Shown: positions 1 to 7,194 of the stretch, piece by piece
Numbering within the stretch: the stretch's first letter is position 1
Layout of the letters: the number at the start of each line of letters is the position of its first letter
NCBI GenBank assembly: GCA_947177085.1
Contig: CAMWTD010000035.1
Span: forward strand, 1 to 14,108
Reading direction: 5' to 3'
DNA: 14,108 nt
Source: an uncultured Desulfovibrio sp.
GTDB taxonomy: Bacteria > Desulfobacterota > Desulfovibrionia > Desulfovibrionales > Desulfovibrionaceae
Position numbers and translations under genes: made by a program
Notes under the pieces: model-generated
The model's input: only the letters and a program-made list of their open reading frames with translations
Told to the model about the DNA's origin: nothing
Databases searched by the model: none

Positions 1-402
1 ACCGCGGATATATTCCGAGCCGATGCCCGCCACCACCGGCGGCGGGTCCTCCACCGTGCTCTCGGGAATGCGGAGCACCTCCGAGACGCCGTCCACCAGG
101 AAGCCCACAATCTTCTGCTCCAGCTCCATGACCACGATGCGGGTATTGCTGTCCGGCGTGTGGGGGGGCTTGTTGAAGCGCGTGCGCATGTTGATGACCG
201 GGATGACCTTGCCGCGCAGGTTGATGACGCCCTCGATAAATTCCGGCGCGCGGGGCACCATGGTGATCTGCATCAGGCGGATGATTTCCTGAACGGCGAG
301 AATGTCCACCCCGAACTCCTCCTCGCCGATGCGGAAAGTGACGAGCTGGATGAGGTCGTCGTCGTGCGGATCATGGCCCGGAGACGTCGCAACCTGAGTC
401 AT
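1..402 (-). CDS. cheW: CheW-like chemotaxis coupling protein (3' end cut by window edge)
   Basis: CheW is the cytoplasmic adaptor that bridges chemoreceptors and the CheA histidine kinase. The visible 134 residues start MTQVATSPGHDPHDDD and then enter the conserved CheW fold: LVTFRIGEEEFGVDI (about residues 20-34), VQEIIR, VPRAPEFIEGVINLRGKVIP (about 50-69), and a later FLVDGVSEVLRIP. This is the standard order for the family, whose members are about 150-180 residues long, so a few dozen residues lie beyond position 1. The ATG at 400-402 is preceded by GGAGG at 410-414, a strong ribosome site. The short acidic N-terminus (HDPHDDD) is ordinary for Desulfovibrio CheW proteins. The gene is read leftwards, out of the window, and has its own flagellar-type promoter at 458-484. 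It could be the CheW part of another coupling protein (for example CheV) if a further domain follows outside the window. Confidence 0.93.
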   Translation of the reverse strand, partial: MTQVATSPGHDPHDDDLIQLVTFRIGEEEFGVDILAVQEIIRLMQITMVPRAPEFIEGVINLRGKVIPVINMRTRFNKPPHTPDSNTRIVVMELEQKIVGFLVDGVSEVLRIPESTVEDPPPVVAGIGSEYIRG

Positions 403-418
403 GGCATATCCTCCTTGC

Positions 419-436
419 GCGGCGCTGGCGCGCCGC
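419..436 (-). repeat. GC-rich hairpin in cheW leader
   Basis: GCGGCGC and GCGCCGC flank a four-base loop (GCCA on the minus strand), giving a 7-bp stem. It lies just upstream of the GGAGG ribosome site (410-414) of cheW and inside the predicted leader transcript. It has no following T-run, so it is not a terminator. Its role, if any, is unknown. Confidence 0.45.
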
Positions 437-457
437 CCTGGCATCCTTGTGCCTGCC

Positions 458-484
458 TTATCGGCAGGCCGCAAAAAAACTTAG
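458..484 (-). promoter_or_regulatory. Sigma-28 (FliA)-type promoter of cheW
   Basis: On the minus strand the bases read CTAAGTTT (477-484), an 11-base spacer (466-476), then GCCGATAA (458-465). The enterobacterial sigma-28 consensus is TAAAGTTT-N11-GCCGATAA. The -10 matches 8 of 8, the spacer is exact, and the -35 matches 6 of 8. Transcription would start near 450, leaving about a 50-base leader before the cheW ATG at 402. Flagellar/chemotaxis genes are the classic sigma-28 regulon, so position and gene agree. The -10 lies inside the inverted repeat GCCTGCC-N5-GGCAGGC (451-469), which is probably incidental. Confidence 0.8.
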
Positions 485-500
485 TACCCGGGGCCACCCA

Positions 501-2555
501 TCAGGCCCTGTGCGCCTCGGCATCTCCAAGGCCCAGAAGCTTACGCCAGCGGGGCAGCCCTGCATCCAGATCCAGATATTCTTCGGGTAGCGGGAGCGCG
601 GCCGGTTCCGCGAGGTGGCGGCGCACGTCCCCGGGCGTGGCCGTGCGCGCGAGGCCGGGCACGTCCTGGATGGGGCAGAGGTCAAAATCATCCTCGGGAA
701 CCATGACCATGAGCGCCAGGCCCTTGAGCGCGGCCTCCAGCGAGGCCGTGGTGGAATTGGCGGCCCACACCGTCACGCCCGGGGCCAGCTCCAGCGCCAG
801 CGGCGCATCGCTGATGCGCACATGGGCGGCATCCGCGCCGAGCAGATCCTGCAGCAGCTCCCGCACAGGAAGGTAGGGATGCGGCTTGATGGTAATGCTC
901 CAACCGGTCAGCAGGCCCTCGCGCCAGCACGCGGCAAAGAGGCGCAGGTGGGCCACGGTCTCGTCGCGGAAAAAGCTCGTGAGCAGCAAAAGCCGCTTGC
1001 CGGGGCGACCGTCCACAGGCTCGCCGGGCTCCGGCGGCAGAGTCCCGGCCTCACTTGCGGGAGAGTGGGCGTGCCCTGCCAGGTAAAGATAGCGCAATGC
1101 CTCCACTTCGCCCAGGCGCTCCCGGGGCATTCCTGCATCAAGCCATTGACGGCAAGCGGAACGGCCGTTGCCCTCAATGTGTTCCGGCTGGAACAGGGCG
1201 CAATCCGGCGAGCTGAAAGTGCGCGGGTCGTCAAAATAGCGGAAATCCGTTGGCCGGATGCTGGAATGTTGCGCCCCGATGACCGGGCCGGGGCCCGATA
1301 CGGACCCCCCCTGCGGCGTCGTCCCGAGCCTGGCAGCCCCCCGGGCGCGCATGGCCGTGGTCAGCATCCGCTCCCAGGGGCAGTTTTCCAGCGGAAACAG
1401 GGTCCAGCGTTGCTGTCCGCACCACATCGCATAGCGGCTGAAGGCCCGCTGCTGCAGGCAACGCTCGAGAGAGCGCCAGCCCCGGAAGGATTCCGCCCAG
1501 TCCGCCCTGGCATAGCGCCAGAAGTTGAGCCCCGAGCCCGCAAAATGGCAGGCAGCGGCCGCCTGCGGCTCGATGCGCGCGCTTGCCACGCATAGACGCA
1601 GCCAGCGCGCCAGGGCCGCAAAGAGGTCGCCAGCGCTAAGAAATTCCTCAAGATAGTGGAAGGAGAGGCCGTCCTTGCCGGTCTTGCGAAACAGGTCCCG
1701 CAACTTGAGGCACTGGACGAAACTGAGCTGTGGCGAAGGAAAGCGCATGAAAAGCCAGCGCACGAAATGGCCGCCCCGCGGGTATTCGCGCCGTGCGCAG
1801 GCATTGAGCGCATCATGCAGGTCCTCCCAGTAGCGGGAGCGAAAACGGCCGCGGGCTGCGGCCTGAAGATCCACATTGGGAAAATAGGTCACGATGGTGG
1901 CCGCCGGGCCTGCTTCCGGGGATGGCGGCCCTGCCGGCGGCGCGGCCCCGGCATAGGGGAGCGCCCGGCGCACCTTCCACCACCAGTGAACATAGCGCGC
2001 GAGCGCGCGTGCAGGCGCTGGGCAGAGCGTATAGAGCCGCCGCGCAAGCGAAGGGGCTTTGGTGTCGCGCACCTTCCGGCCAGAAGATATTGCGGAAAAT
2101 TCACGGCCCGTGGCGACGCAAAATTCGGCCAGCGTGGCCCGTAAATCCGCGTCCCCATCCACAAGGCGCAGCGCGGCACAGCCTTCGGCCTCCAGAAGGC
2201 GCTCAAGGCAGCGCAACCTGTAGATGGTATAGAGGTTGGGCGTCATCTTGGGATGGCGCTCATACAGCAGGGAGCACCACCACATGGAGGGCTCCTCCCC
2301 GCAGGCAAGGCGCGCCTGCAGTTCCTCGCGGTGCGGGGACGCCCCAGTGGGAAGCCGTCCCATGTCATAGGCCCAGGCCATGTGCTCGGCGCGGATGGCG
2401 AGCAGTTCGGCGTGCAGGCGCTCGGGGATGGAGATATTTCCGGACTCAGACTGCCAGTCGTCCCAGAGGGCCACCAGGGTGTCCGCGCCGGGCGCAGGCA
2501 GCCCCATGCGCTCCCGGGCGGCTCCCTTGCCAGTCAGCAGGAGGAGCTCTTTCAC
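501..2555 (-). CDS. Surface-carbohydrate biosynthesis / glycosyltransferase-like protein, 684 aa
   Basis: A large cytoplasmic-looking protein without signal peptide or clear membrane segments. The N-terminal half contains SMWWCSLLYERHPKMTP (near residue 90), which I recognise as like the Trp-Trp element of the TIGR04326 group of surface-carbohydrate (O-antigen/capsule region) proteins. The C-terminal third looks like the nucleotide-sugar half of a GT-B glycosyltransferase: KRLLLLTSFFRDE, KPHP at residues 557-560, then NSTTASLEAALKG about 40 residues later. KPHP plus a (G/N)ST-xx-LEA element is typical of capsule/LPS transferases. The start is GTG at 2555, which overlaps the mtnA stop as GTGA, with AAGG a few bases upstream; translation is probably coupled to mtnA. 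No other polysaccharide gene is visible, so acceptor and sugar are unknown. The family call comes from memory of motifs and is moderate; the gene itself is secure. Confidence 0.6.
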   Translation of the reverse strand: MKELLLLTGKGAARERMGLPAPGADTLVALWDDWQSESGNISIPERLHAELLAIRAEHMAWAYDMGRLPTGASPHREELQARLACGEEPSMWWCSLLYERHPKMTPNLYTIYRLRCLERLLEAEGCAALRLVDGDADLRATLAEFCVATGREFSAISSGRKVRDTKAPSLARRLYTLCPAPARALARYVHWWWKVRRALPYAGAAPPAGPPSPEAGPAATIVTYFPNVDLQAAARGRFRSRYWEDLHDALNACARREYPRGGHFVRWLFMRFPSPQLSFVQCLKLRDLFRKTGKDGLSFHYLEEFLSAGDLFAALARWLRLCVASARIEPQAAAACHFAGSGLNFWRYARADWAESFRGWRSLERCLQQRAFSRYAMWCGQQRWTLFPLENCPWERMLTTAMRARGAARLGTTPQGGSVSGPGPVIGAQHSSIRPTDFRYFDDPRTFSSPDCALFQPEHIEGNGRSACRQWLDAGMPRERLGEVEALRYLYLAGHAHSPASEAGTLPPEPGEPVDGRPGKRLLLLTSFFRDETVAHLRLFAACWREGLLTGWSITIKPHPYLPVRELLQDLLGADAAHVRISDAPLALELAPGVTVWAANSTTASLEAALKGLALMVMVPEDDFDLCPIQDVPGLARTATPGDVRRHLAEPAALPLPEEYLDLDAGLPRWRKLLGLGDAEAHRA

Positions 2556-3625
2556 CGCGCACCTTCCCCGCCCCGGGTTGCCAGCGCCCGGGCAATAGCC
2601 TCGCCATATGGAGCCCTGAGCACGCCCGCCTCGGTGATGATGCCGGCGACAAGTGCGGCCGGGGTGACGTCAAAGGCGAAATTCAGCACAGGAACGCCCC
2701 CGGGCGTGATGCGGCGTCCGCCCATGTGGGTAACTTCTTCGGCCGGGCGCTCCTCGATGGGGATGGCCGCGCCGTCGGGCGTCGCCGCATCAATGGTGGA
2801 AAGCGGAGCCGCCACATAGAAGGGGACATGGAAGTGGCCGGCCAGGATAGCCACGCCGAGTGTGCCGATCTTGTTGGCGGTGTCGCCATTGGCGGCAATG
2901 CGGTCCGCGCCTACCACCACCGCCTGGACCATGCCCCGGCTCATGAGGTGCGCGCAGGCATTGTCGCAGGCCACGGTGACCGGAATGCCGTCCCGCGCCA
3001 GCTCCCAGGCCGTCAGCCGCGCCCCCTGGAGGAAAGGCCGCGTCTCGTCGGCGATGACGCGGATGCGCTTGCCCTGCCCCACCGCCGCGCGGATGACGCC
3101 GAGCGCCGTGCCATAGCCCGCCGTGGCAAGTGCCCCAGCATTGCAGTGGGTGAGCACCTGGTCGCCGTCATGGAGCAGCTCCGCCCCAAAGTGGCCGAGG
3201 CGGCGGCAGAGGGCCTCATCCTCCCGCTGGAGGGTGTACGCCTCGCGGTCAAGCAGCGCGACGATTTCCTCGGGGGAAAGCGCCCCCCGAGCTTCGGCCG
3301 CCGCAAGGACGCCGCGCATCCGCGCGACCGCCCACCCGAGGTTTACAGCCGTGGGCCTTGCCCGCGCGATGTGGTCAAACTCCGCCTCCAGGCGCTTGCG
3401 GGCATCCGCCCCCGTTTCCGCGGCCGCGCGGCGGGCGGCCAGCGCGCACCCGAAGGCCGCTGTCACCCCGATGGCGGGCGCCCCGCGCACGACCATGGTT
3501 TTCAGCGCGTCGACGACCTCATCCGGGGTTCGGCAGGCCACATCCGCCTCCACTTCCGGGAGGCGGCGCTGGTCAAGCAGGTGCAGGACGCCCTCGCGGG
3601 CGTCAAAACGGATATGGCTGTCCAC
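2552..3625 (-). CDS. mtnA: S-methyl-5-thioribose-1-phosphate isomerase (MtnA)
   Basis: MtnA converts 5-methylthioribose-1-phosphate to 5-methylthioribulose-1-phosphate in methionine salvage or the related MTA shunts. The 357-residue product matches the family length (about 345-370). Hallmarks in order: VVRGAPAIG (45-53), LTHCNAGALATAGYGTAL (158-175), ADETRPFLQGARLTAWEL (192-209), and VGADRIAANGDTANKIGT (238-255). Catalytic Cys161 and Asp241 correspond to Cys160 and Asp240 of the Bacillus enzyme. I choose the GTG start at 3623-3625 because GAAGGAG lies just upstream and the protein then begins VDSHIRF like relatives; the frame stays open further upstream, but that part is antisense-style sequence inside yceD. 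It lies 25 bases after yceD and overlaps the next gene by GTGA. No mtnB, mtnK or mtnP is nearby. It could act on a related sugar phosphate such as ribose-1,5-bisphosphate, but all MtnA motifs fit. Confidence 0.95.
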   Translation of the reverse strand: MDSHIRFDAREGVLHLLDQRRLPEVEADVACRTPDEVVDALKTMVVRGAPAIGVTAAFGCALAARRAAAETGADARKRLEAEFDHIARARPTAVNLGWAVARMRGVLAAAEARGALSPEEIVALLDREAYTLQREDEALCRRLGHFGAELLHDGDQVLTHCNAGALATAGYGTALGVIRAAVGQGKRIRVIADETRPFLQGARLTAWELARDGIPVTVACDNACAHLMSRGMVQAVVVGADRIAANGDTANKIGTLGVAILAGHFHVPFYVAAPLSTIDAATPDGAAIPIEERPAEEVTHMGGRRITPGGVPVLNFAFDVTPAALVAGIITEAGVLRAPYGEAIARALATRGGEGAR

Positions 3626-3650
3626 GGCCGCTCCTTCTTCGTCGCCCGGG

Positions 3651-4196
3651 CTATTGCCGTTTTGCCGCAAGGTCGCGCAGGGGGGCCATGCGGTGGTCGC
3701 CCTCATCGGGGGTGCAGCCGCACTGCCCTTCATTGAGGTTCGTCCCGCACCTGGGGCACAGTCCCTTGCAGTCCTCCCGGCAGAGGGGGGCGACGGGGAG
3801 TGCCAGCATGAACTCCTCCCAGCACACGGCGGCGAGATCCAGCATGGGCGCATGGCGGTCATAGACCACATGGCTCGCGCCATCCGGCGCGGCCTCGGCG
3901 GACGCCGCGTTTTCCTCCGCGGGGATTTCCTCGAACTCCTCGATGGCGGCGTCGATATCCACCGCCGCGTCCTCGGCGCAGCGATTGCACGGTACAACCA
4001 CCCCGCCGGTGAGGCGGCCGCGCACAAGGCAGCCGTCCTCCGTGGGAACGACATTGATGCGCGCCGCAAGGGGGCGCTCGATGCGGCAGTCCATATGAAA
4101 TTCCTTCAGGGGGCCGAGCCAGATCTCCTGGTCGTCCAGCGTGAATTCCTTGCCGCCCGGAGGCAGGTCATTGATGGAAACAAGATACTTGCGCAT
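3651..4196 (-). CDS. yceD: YceD/DUF177 family protein (23S rRNA accumulation), 181 aa
   Basis: A DUF177/YceD protein; the family is needed for normal 23S rRNA accumulation and large-subunit assembly, but the mechanism is not established. The product starts MRKYLVSINDLPPGGKEF and has the family's central PCNRC element (Cys70, Cys73) and the C-terminal DCKGLCPRCGTNLNEGQCGC block (Cys143, 147, 150, 159, 161), which looks like a zinc knuckle. An acidic linker (about 80-105) separates the halves. ATG at 4194-4196 follows GAGG. In most bacteria this gene sits immediately before rpmF (ribosomal protein L32) and plsX. Here the next gene is mtnA, 25 bases away, and no rpmF-sized frame is present. It lies 51 bases after the LysE-type gene and is probably in the same transcript. 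Confidence 0.92.
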   Translation of the reverse strand: MRKYLVSINDLPPGGKEFTLDDQEIWLGPLKEFHMDCRIERPLAARINVVPTEDGCLVRGRLTGGVVVPCNRCAEDAAVDIDAAIEEFEEIPAEENAASAEAAPDGASHVVYDRHAPMLDLAAVCWEEFMLALPVAPLCREDCKGLCPRCGTNLNEGQCGCTPDEGDHRMAPLRDLAAKRQ

Positions 4197-4220
4197 GGAT
4201 TCCTCGTTGCGGGCGCGCGC

Positions 4221-4232
4221 GGGGCGCGCCCC
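4221..4232. repeat. 12-base GC palindrome between lysE-type gene and yceD
   Basis: GGGGCGCGCCCC is a perfect palindrome in the 51-base gap between the LysE-type stop and the yceD start, embedded in further GC alternation. There is no T-run on either side, so it is not a clear terminator. It may only reflect base composition or a restriction-like site. Confidence 0.3.
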
Positions 4233-4247
4233 TTGTATGTGTCCCTG

Positions 4248-4901
4248 TCATTGGCCGGTGACAAGCAGGGCCGCTGCCAGGCCCAGGAATACCAGGCCCG
4301 CCAGCCGATTGATGAAAATCTGCCCGCGGCGCGAGGCGTTGAAGCGTTTCGCGAGCCTGCCGCCCAGCGCGGCCACGGAAAAAAACACCAGCATCGTCGC
4401 CACGATGAACAGGCAGCCGAGAAGCACCACCTGGAGAGGCACGCTGCCGCGCTCAGGTTCGCAAAATTGGGGCAAAAAAGCCAGAAAGAAGAGGCACACC
4501 TTGGGATTGGTGACGTTCATGAGGATGCCGCGGCGGTAAAGCGCGCCATATCCGGGAAAGGTCGCCGCGCCGTGTGCGCTCCCATCCGCATTTTCGGGCA
4601 CGCGCGCGAGCGCCGCTCCAGAGCGGAAGGCCAGCCACGCAAGATAGAGCAGGTAGCACGCGCCCAGAATCTTGAGCACCCAGAAGGCGGTGGGCGAACT
4701 GCGGAAGATGACGGCCACGCCCAGCGCCACGGCCGTGGTGTGGAAGCAGAGACCCGTGCACAGCCCGAGCGTGGTGACGATGCCCGCGAGAGCCCCGTAC
4801 AGGGCCGACTGGGTGAGCACGAAGATATTGTCCGGCCCTGGCGCAATGGAAAGCACCAGGGCCGCCGCAAAAAAGGTCCCCGCGATTTCCGGGCTCAGCA
4901 T
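4248..4901 (-). CDS. LysE/RhtB-family amino-acid exporter, 217 aa
   Basis: An inner-membrane exporter of the LysE/RhtB superfamily, which releases amino acids or homoserine-type compounds. The protein begins MLSPEIAGTFFAAALVLSIA and carries the signature SIAPGPDNIFVLTQS (about 18-32), then KILGACYLLYLAWLAFRSG (about 77-95) and GILMNVTNPKVCLFFLAFLP; about six hydrophobic segments cover the usual 200-220 residues. I choose the ATG at 4899-4901 rather than an earlier in-frame ATG because GGAGG sits eight bases upstream of it. With that start the gene overlaps the end of the GIY-YIG gene by seven bases. Substrate is not predictable from sequence. Homoserine, threonine or methionine precursors would be attractive given metA in the same window, but metA is in a separate transcript, so this is only a suggestion. 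Confidence 0.93.
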   Translation of the reverse strand: MLSPEIAGTFFAAALVLSIAPGPDNIFVLTQSALYGALAGIVTTLGLCTGLCFHTTAVALGVAVIFRSSPTAFWVLKILGACYLLYLAWLAFRSGAALARVPENADGSAHGAATFPGYGALYRRGILMNVTNPKVCLFFLAFLPQFCEPERGSVPLQVVLLGCLFIVATMLVFFSVAALGGRLAKRFNASRRGQIFINRLAGLVFLGLAAALLVTGQ

Positions 4902-5203
4902 GGCGCGTCCTCCGCCAGCGTGAGGCCGCCGCAAAGCATGAGCAGCTTTTGCGCGCGCGGGCGCGCCTTGACCGCGCGCTCGAGACGCAGCGCCGCCCCC
5001 TTGTCCGGGCAGGGCAGGCTTGCGGTGAGCCGCACCGGACGCCGCCCCCGGGTATAGCGCGCCCCGCCGGGCAGAAGCCCGTTATGCTGGGCCACGCGGC
5101 GCGCAAGGTCGCGGGTGATGCCGCAATAGAGGGTGCCGTCCCCGCACTCCAGCAGGTAGAGATGCCAAACGACGTCGCAACCACGGGCGGAAGAAGTATT
5201 CAT
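4895..5203 (-). CDS. GIY-YIG nuclease-superfamily protein (UPF0213/YhbQ-like), 102 aa
   Basis: A one-domain GIY-YIG protein of the UPF0213 type. The product reads WHLYLLECGDGTLYCGIT (13-30): HLY and YCG stand for the GIY and YIG elements. RDLARRVAQHN follows with the conserved Arg, then GARYTRGRRPV (47-57), and LERAVKA with the conserved Glu75. Length matches the family (about 85-110). Family members are often annotated as endonucleases, but cellular function is poorly known. The ATG at 5201-5203 overlaps the preceding stop as ATGA, so translation is probably coupled to the Gly-rich membrane protein. The C-terminus overlaps the start of the LysE-type gene. Confidence 0.9.
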   Translation of the reverse strand: MNTSSARGCDVVWHLYLLECGDGTLYCGITRDLARRVAQHNGLLPGGARYTRGRRPVRLTASLPCPDKGAALRLERAVKARPRAQKLLMLCGGLTLAEDAPC

Positions 5204-5745
5204 CCGTTGAAACCGCCTGCAAGCCATGCCGTGAGCATGAAGGAAATGAACCAGTTGCCGAGCCGCCAGGACCAGGGGTTTGGCTGCCGCCCCTCGACGA
5301 GACGCCGCATGGCGCGGAGGCTGCCCGCAATGCTGCCAATGACATGAAAAACCACAAAGCCGATGGCCGCCAAAAGGCCAAATTGCGACAGGCAGACGAG
5401 AAAGAGGGCCAAGGTGATGCAGGGGGAAAGGCAGCCCGCGCCATCCGCACCCGTTGCCGTCCACACGCGCCCGAACCCCGCGCCGCCATTGCTGAAGACG
5501 CCTCCCACGCGGTAGAAACGACCGCCGGATGCGCCGCCACTGCTCCAGCCGGTCCCGGGGTTCCCGGCATTCCCCCAACGGCTGTCGTCCGCGCCGGGCC
5601 CGCTTTCCCCGCTGGACGAGCGCCCGGAGGCCCCTGTCCCCTCCTCGGGCCCGAGCACCTCGGCATCGAAGACGCGGCCGCGGTTGGCCTTTGGTCCCGG
5701 TACGAGGGGGCCTTGTCCGGCTTTCTCATCAGGGTCAGGGGCCAT
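5200..5745 (-). CDS. Hypothetical small membrane protein with Gly/Ser-rich N-terminus, 181 aa
   Basis: Not a family I recognise. The first 100 residues are low-complexity, rich in Gly, Ser, Pro and Asp with scattered charges (for example WSSGGASGGRFYRVGGVFSN at 67-86) and are probably disordered. A hydrophobic stretch spans about residues 108-140 (ITLALFLVCLSQFGLLAAIG is its core), followed by a basic turn (SLRAMRRLVEGR) and a second hydrophobic stretch at about 163-178 (GNWFISFMLTAWLAGG). This suggests a membrane-anchored protein with a long N-terminal tail and two or three membrane passes. ATG at 5743-5745 is preceded by GGAGGAAAGGC, a strong ribosome site. The stop overlaps the GIY-YIG start by ATGA, which supports a real gene. 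It starts 57 bases after the glycerate kinase stop. Confidence 0.75.
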   Translation of the reverse strand: MAPDPDEKAGQGPLVPGPKANRGRVFDAEVLGPEEGTGASGRSSSGESGPGADDSRWGNAGNPGTGWSSGGASGGRFYRVGGVFSNGGAGFGRVWTATGADGAGCLSPCITLALFLVCLSQFGLLAAIGFVVFHVIGSIAGSLRAMRRLVEGRQPNPWSWRLGNWFISFMLTAWLAGGFNG

Positions 5746-5802
5746 GCCTTTCCTCCGCTCTTGTATTTCCGCTTCCGGTTGTGCCGCGCGGCCGCCACGG
5801 CG

Positions 5803-7161
5803 TCAAGCGCGCTCCTTCACGGCCGGCGCGTCCACCAGGAGCGCCGCCAAATCCATCACATTGGTGCGCGTGGGCCCGGTGATAAGCAGGTCGCCCGCTT
5901 GCACAAGGGCCGCGTTGCTGTCATTGGCCCGCAAAAAGGCCCGCGCAGTGTCACTGCCGCCCATGCGGGCGACGCTCCCGGCGTCGGCGAAGCCGCCCGC
6001 GGCGTCCGTGGGGCCGTCCGTGCCGTCCGTGCCCGCGAAGATGCCGCTGATGCCGGGAACGTTTTCAAGCTCCAGCGCCGCCGCGAGCGCCATTTCCTGG
6101 TTGCGCCCGCCGAGGCCGTTGCCCCTGAGCGTCACCGTGGTCTCGCCCCCCGCCAGCAGGCAGAGGCTCCTGTCGCCGGGCTTGAGCGCAGCGGCCGCCT
6201 GCCGGGCTTCGGCCACAAGCTGTGCCGCCACGTTACGCGCTTCACCGGTGAGGCTGTCCGTAAGGATGCGCGCCTCCATGCCCAGGGCTTCCGCCCGGGC
6301 TGCAGCAGCTTCCAGCGCCTGGCGACTGGTGGCGGCAAGCACGTTGCAGACGCGCTCAAAGAGCGGGTCGCCGGGCTTGGGCGTTTCGGGGATGAGCCCG
6401 GCCGCACCGGCCTCCAGGCGCTCCCGCGCGGGCGCGGGGACCTGGTCAAGGATATGGTAACGCTCCAGTATCTCAAGGCATTGGGCGAAGGTGCTGGGGT
6501 CCGGCGAGGTGGGACCGGAGGCGATGACATCCAGCGCGTCCCCCACCACATCGGAAACGATGATGCCGAGCACGTCCGCCCCATTGGCGGCCGCGGCGAG
6601 CTGGCCGCCCCCAAGGGAGGAAAGGTGCTTGCGCACGGCATTGACCTCGTGAATGGTCGCGCCGCACTGGAGGAGGAGGTTGGTGGTCGCCTGCAGGTCC
6701 TCAAGGGCGAGTCCCGGGGCCGGCGCCGCCGTGAGCGCGCTGGCGCCGCCGGTGAGCAGGCAGATGAGCAGGTCTCCGGGGGCGCAGTCATGCGCGATTT
6801 TAAGGATGCGTCTTGCGGCGGCCACCCCGGCGGCATCGGGCACGGGATGGGCTGCCTGGGCCATGCCCATGTGCGCCAGTGGCAGGTGATGCCCGTACTT
6901 GACCACCACGAAACCCTCGACGATATGCGCGCCAAGGAGATTTTCCAGCGCCTGCGCCATGGGGGCGGCCCCCTTGCCCGCGCCGACCACGCGCACGCTG
7001 CCCCGCGCGAGGTCCCAACTGCGGCCGCCCGCTTCGAGCCGCGTGCCGCCAGCCGCAAGATGCACATGGCGCGTCACTGCCGCGTCAGGGGCCACGGCGG
7101 CGAGTGCGGCCGCAAAAATTTCCCGCAGTTTCCCGCGCGTGTTGTTGTGCTCTTCTGCCAT
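5803..7161 (-). CDS. Glycerate 2-kinase (DUF4147 + MOFRL domains)
   Basis: ATP-dependent kinase converting D-glycerate to 2-phosphoglycerate, 452 residues, the usual length. The N-terminal DUF4147 domain shows VVGAGKGAAPM (58-68, with the likely catalytic Lys63), LLTGGASAL (135-143), NAVRKHLSSLGGG (174-186) and the hallmark SDVVGDALDVIASGPTSPD (203-221). The C-terminal MOFRL domain shows LLAGGETTVTLRGNGLGGRN (335-354), QEMALA, and GTDGTDGPTDAAGG (377-390). ATG at 7159-7161 follows AAAGGAG. It is the first gene of the minus-strand run and is divergent from a phosphoglycolate-phosphatase-like gene, so both may serve salvage of glyoxylate/glycolate-derived carbon. The substrate could be another 2-hydroxy acid such as hydroxypyruvate, but glycerate is the well-supported family activity. 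Symbols vary between organisms (gck, ttuD, garK2), so none is given. Confidence 0.95.
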   Translation of the reverse strand: MAEEHNNTRGKLREIFAAALAAVAPDAAVTRHVHLAAGGTRLEAGGRSWDLARGSVRVVGAGKGAAPMAQALENLLGAHIVEGFVVVKYGHHLPLAHMGMAQAAHPVPDAAGVAAARRILKIAHDCAPGDLLICLLTGGASALTAAPAPGLALEDLQATTNLLLQCGATIHEVNAVRKHLSSLGGGQLAAAANGADVLGIIVSDVVGDALDVIASGPTSPDPSTFAQCLEILERYHILDQVPAPARERLEAGAAGLIPETPKPGDPLFERVCNVLAATSRQALEAAAARAEALGMEARILTDSLTGEARNVAAQLVAEARQAAAALKPGDRSLCLLAGGETTVTLRGNGLGGRNQEMALAAALELENVPGISGIFAGTDGTDGPTDAAGGFADAGSVARMGGSDTARAFLRANDSNAALVQAGDLLITGPTRTNVMDLAALLVDAPAVKERA

Positions 7162-7194
7162 GGCTGCTCCTTTCGTGTGCGTCCTGGTTCCTAC

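Noticed and set aside
451..479. Hairpin GCCTGCC-N5-GGCAGGC with an adjacent A-run as a terminator for the glycosyltransferase gene.
   Set aside because: For the minus-strand transcript the T-run comes before the stem, not after it, so it cannot work as an intrinsic terminator; the bases are better explained by the sigma-28 promoter.
3626..4069. Upstream extension of the mtnA frame (about 148 more codons).
   Set aside because: The extra part is Arg/Pro/Ser-rich, overlaps yceD in another frame, and lacks homology; the GTG at 3625 has a ribosome site and gives the normal length.
1922..5057. Two long overlapping plus-strand open frames (604 and 644 codons at 1922-3736 and 3123-5057).
   Set aside because: They lie antisense to the clear glycosyltransferase, mtnA, yceD and lysE-type genes and have Arg/Ala/Pro-rich translations typical of non-coding frames in GC-rich DNA, with no family motifs.
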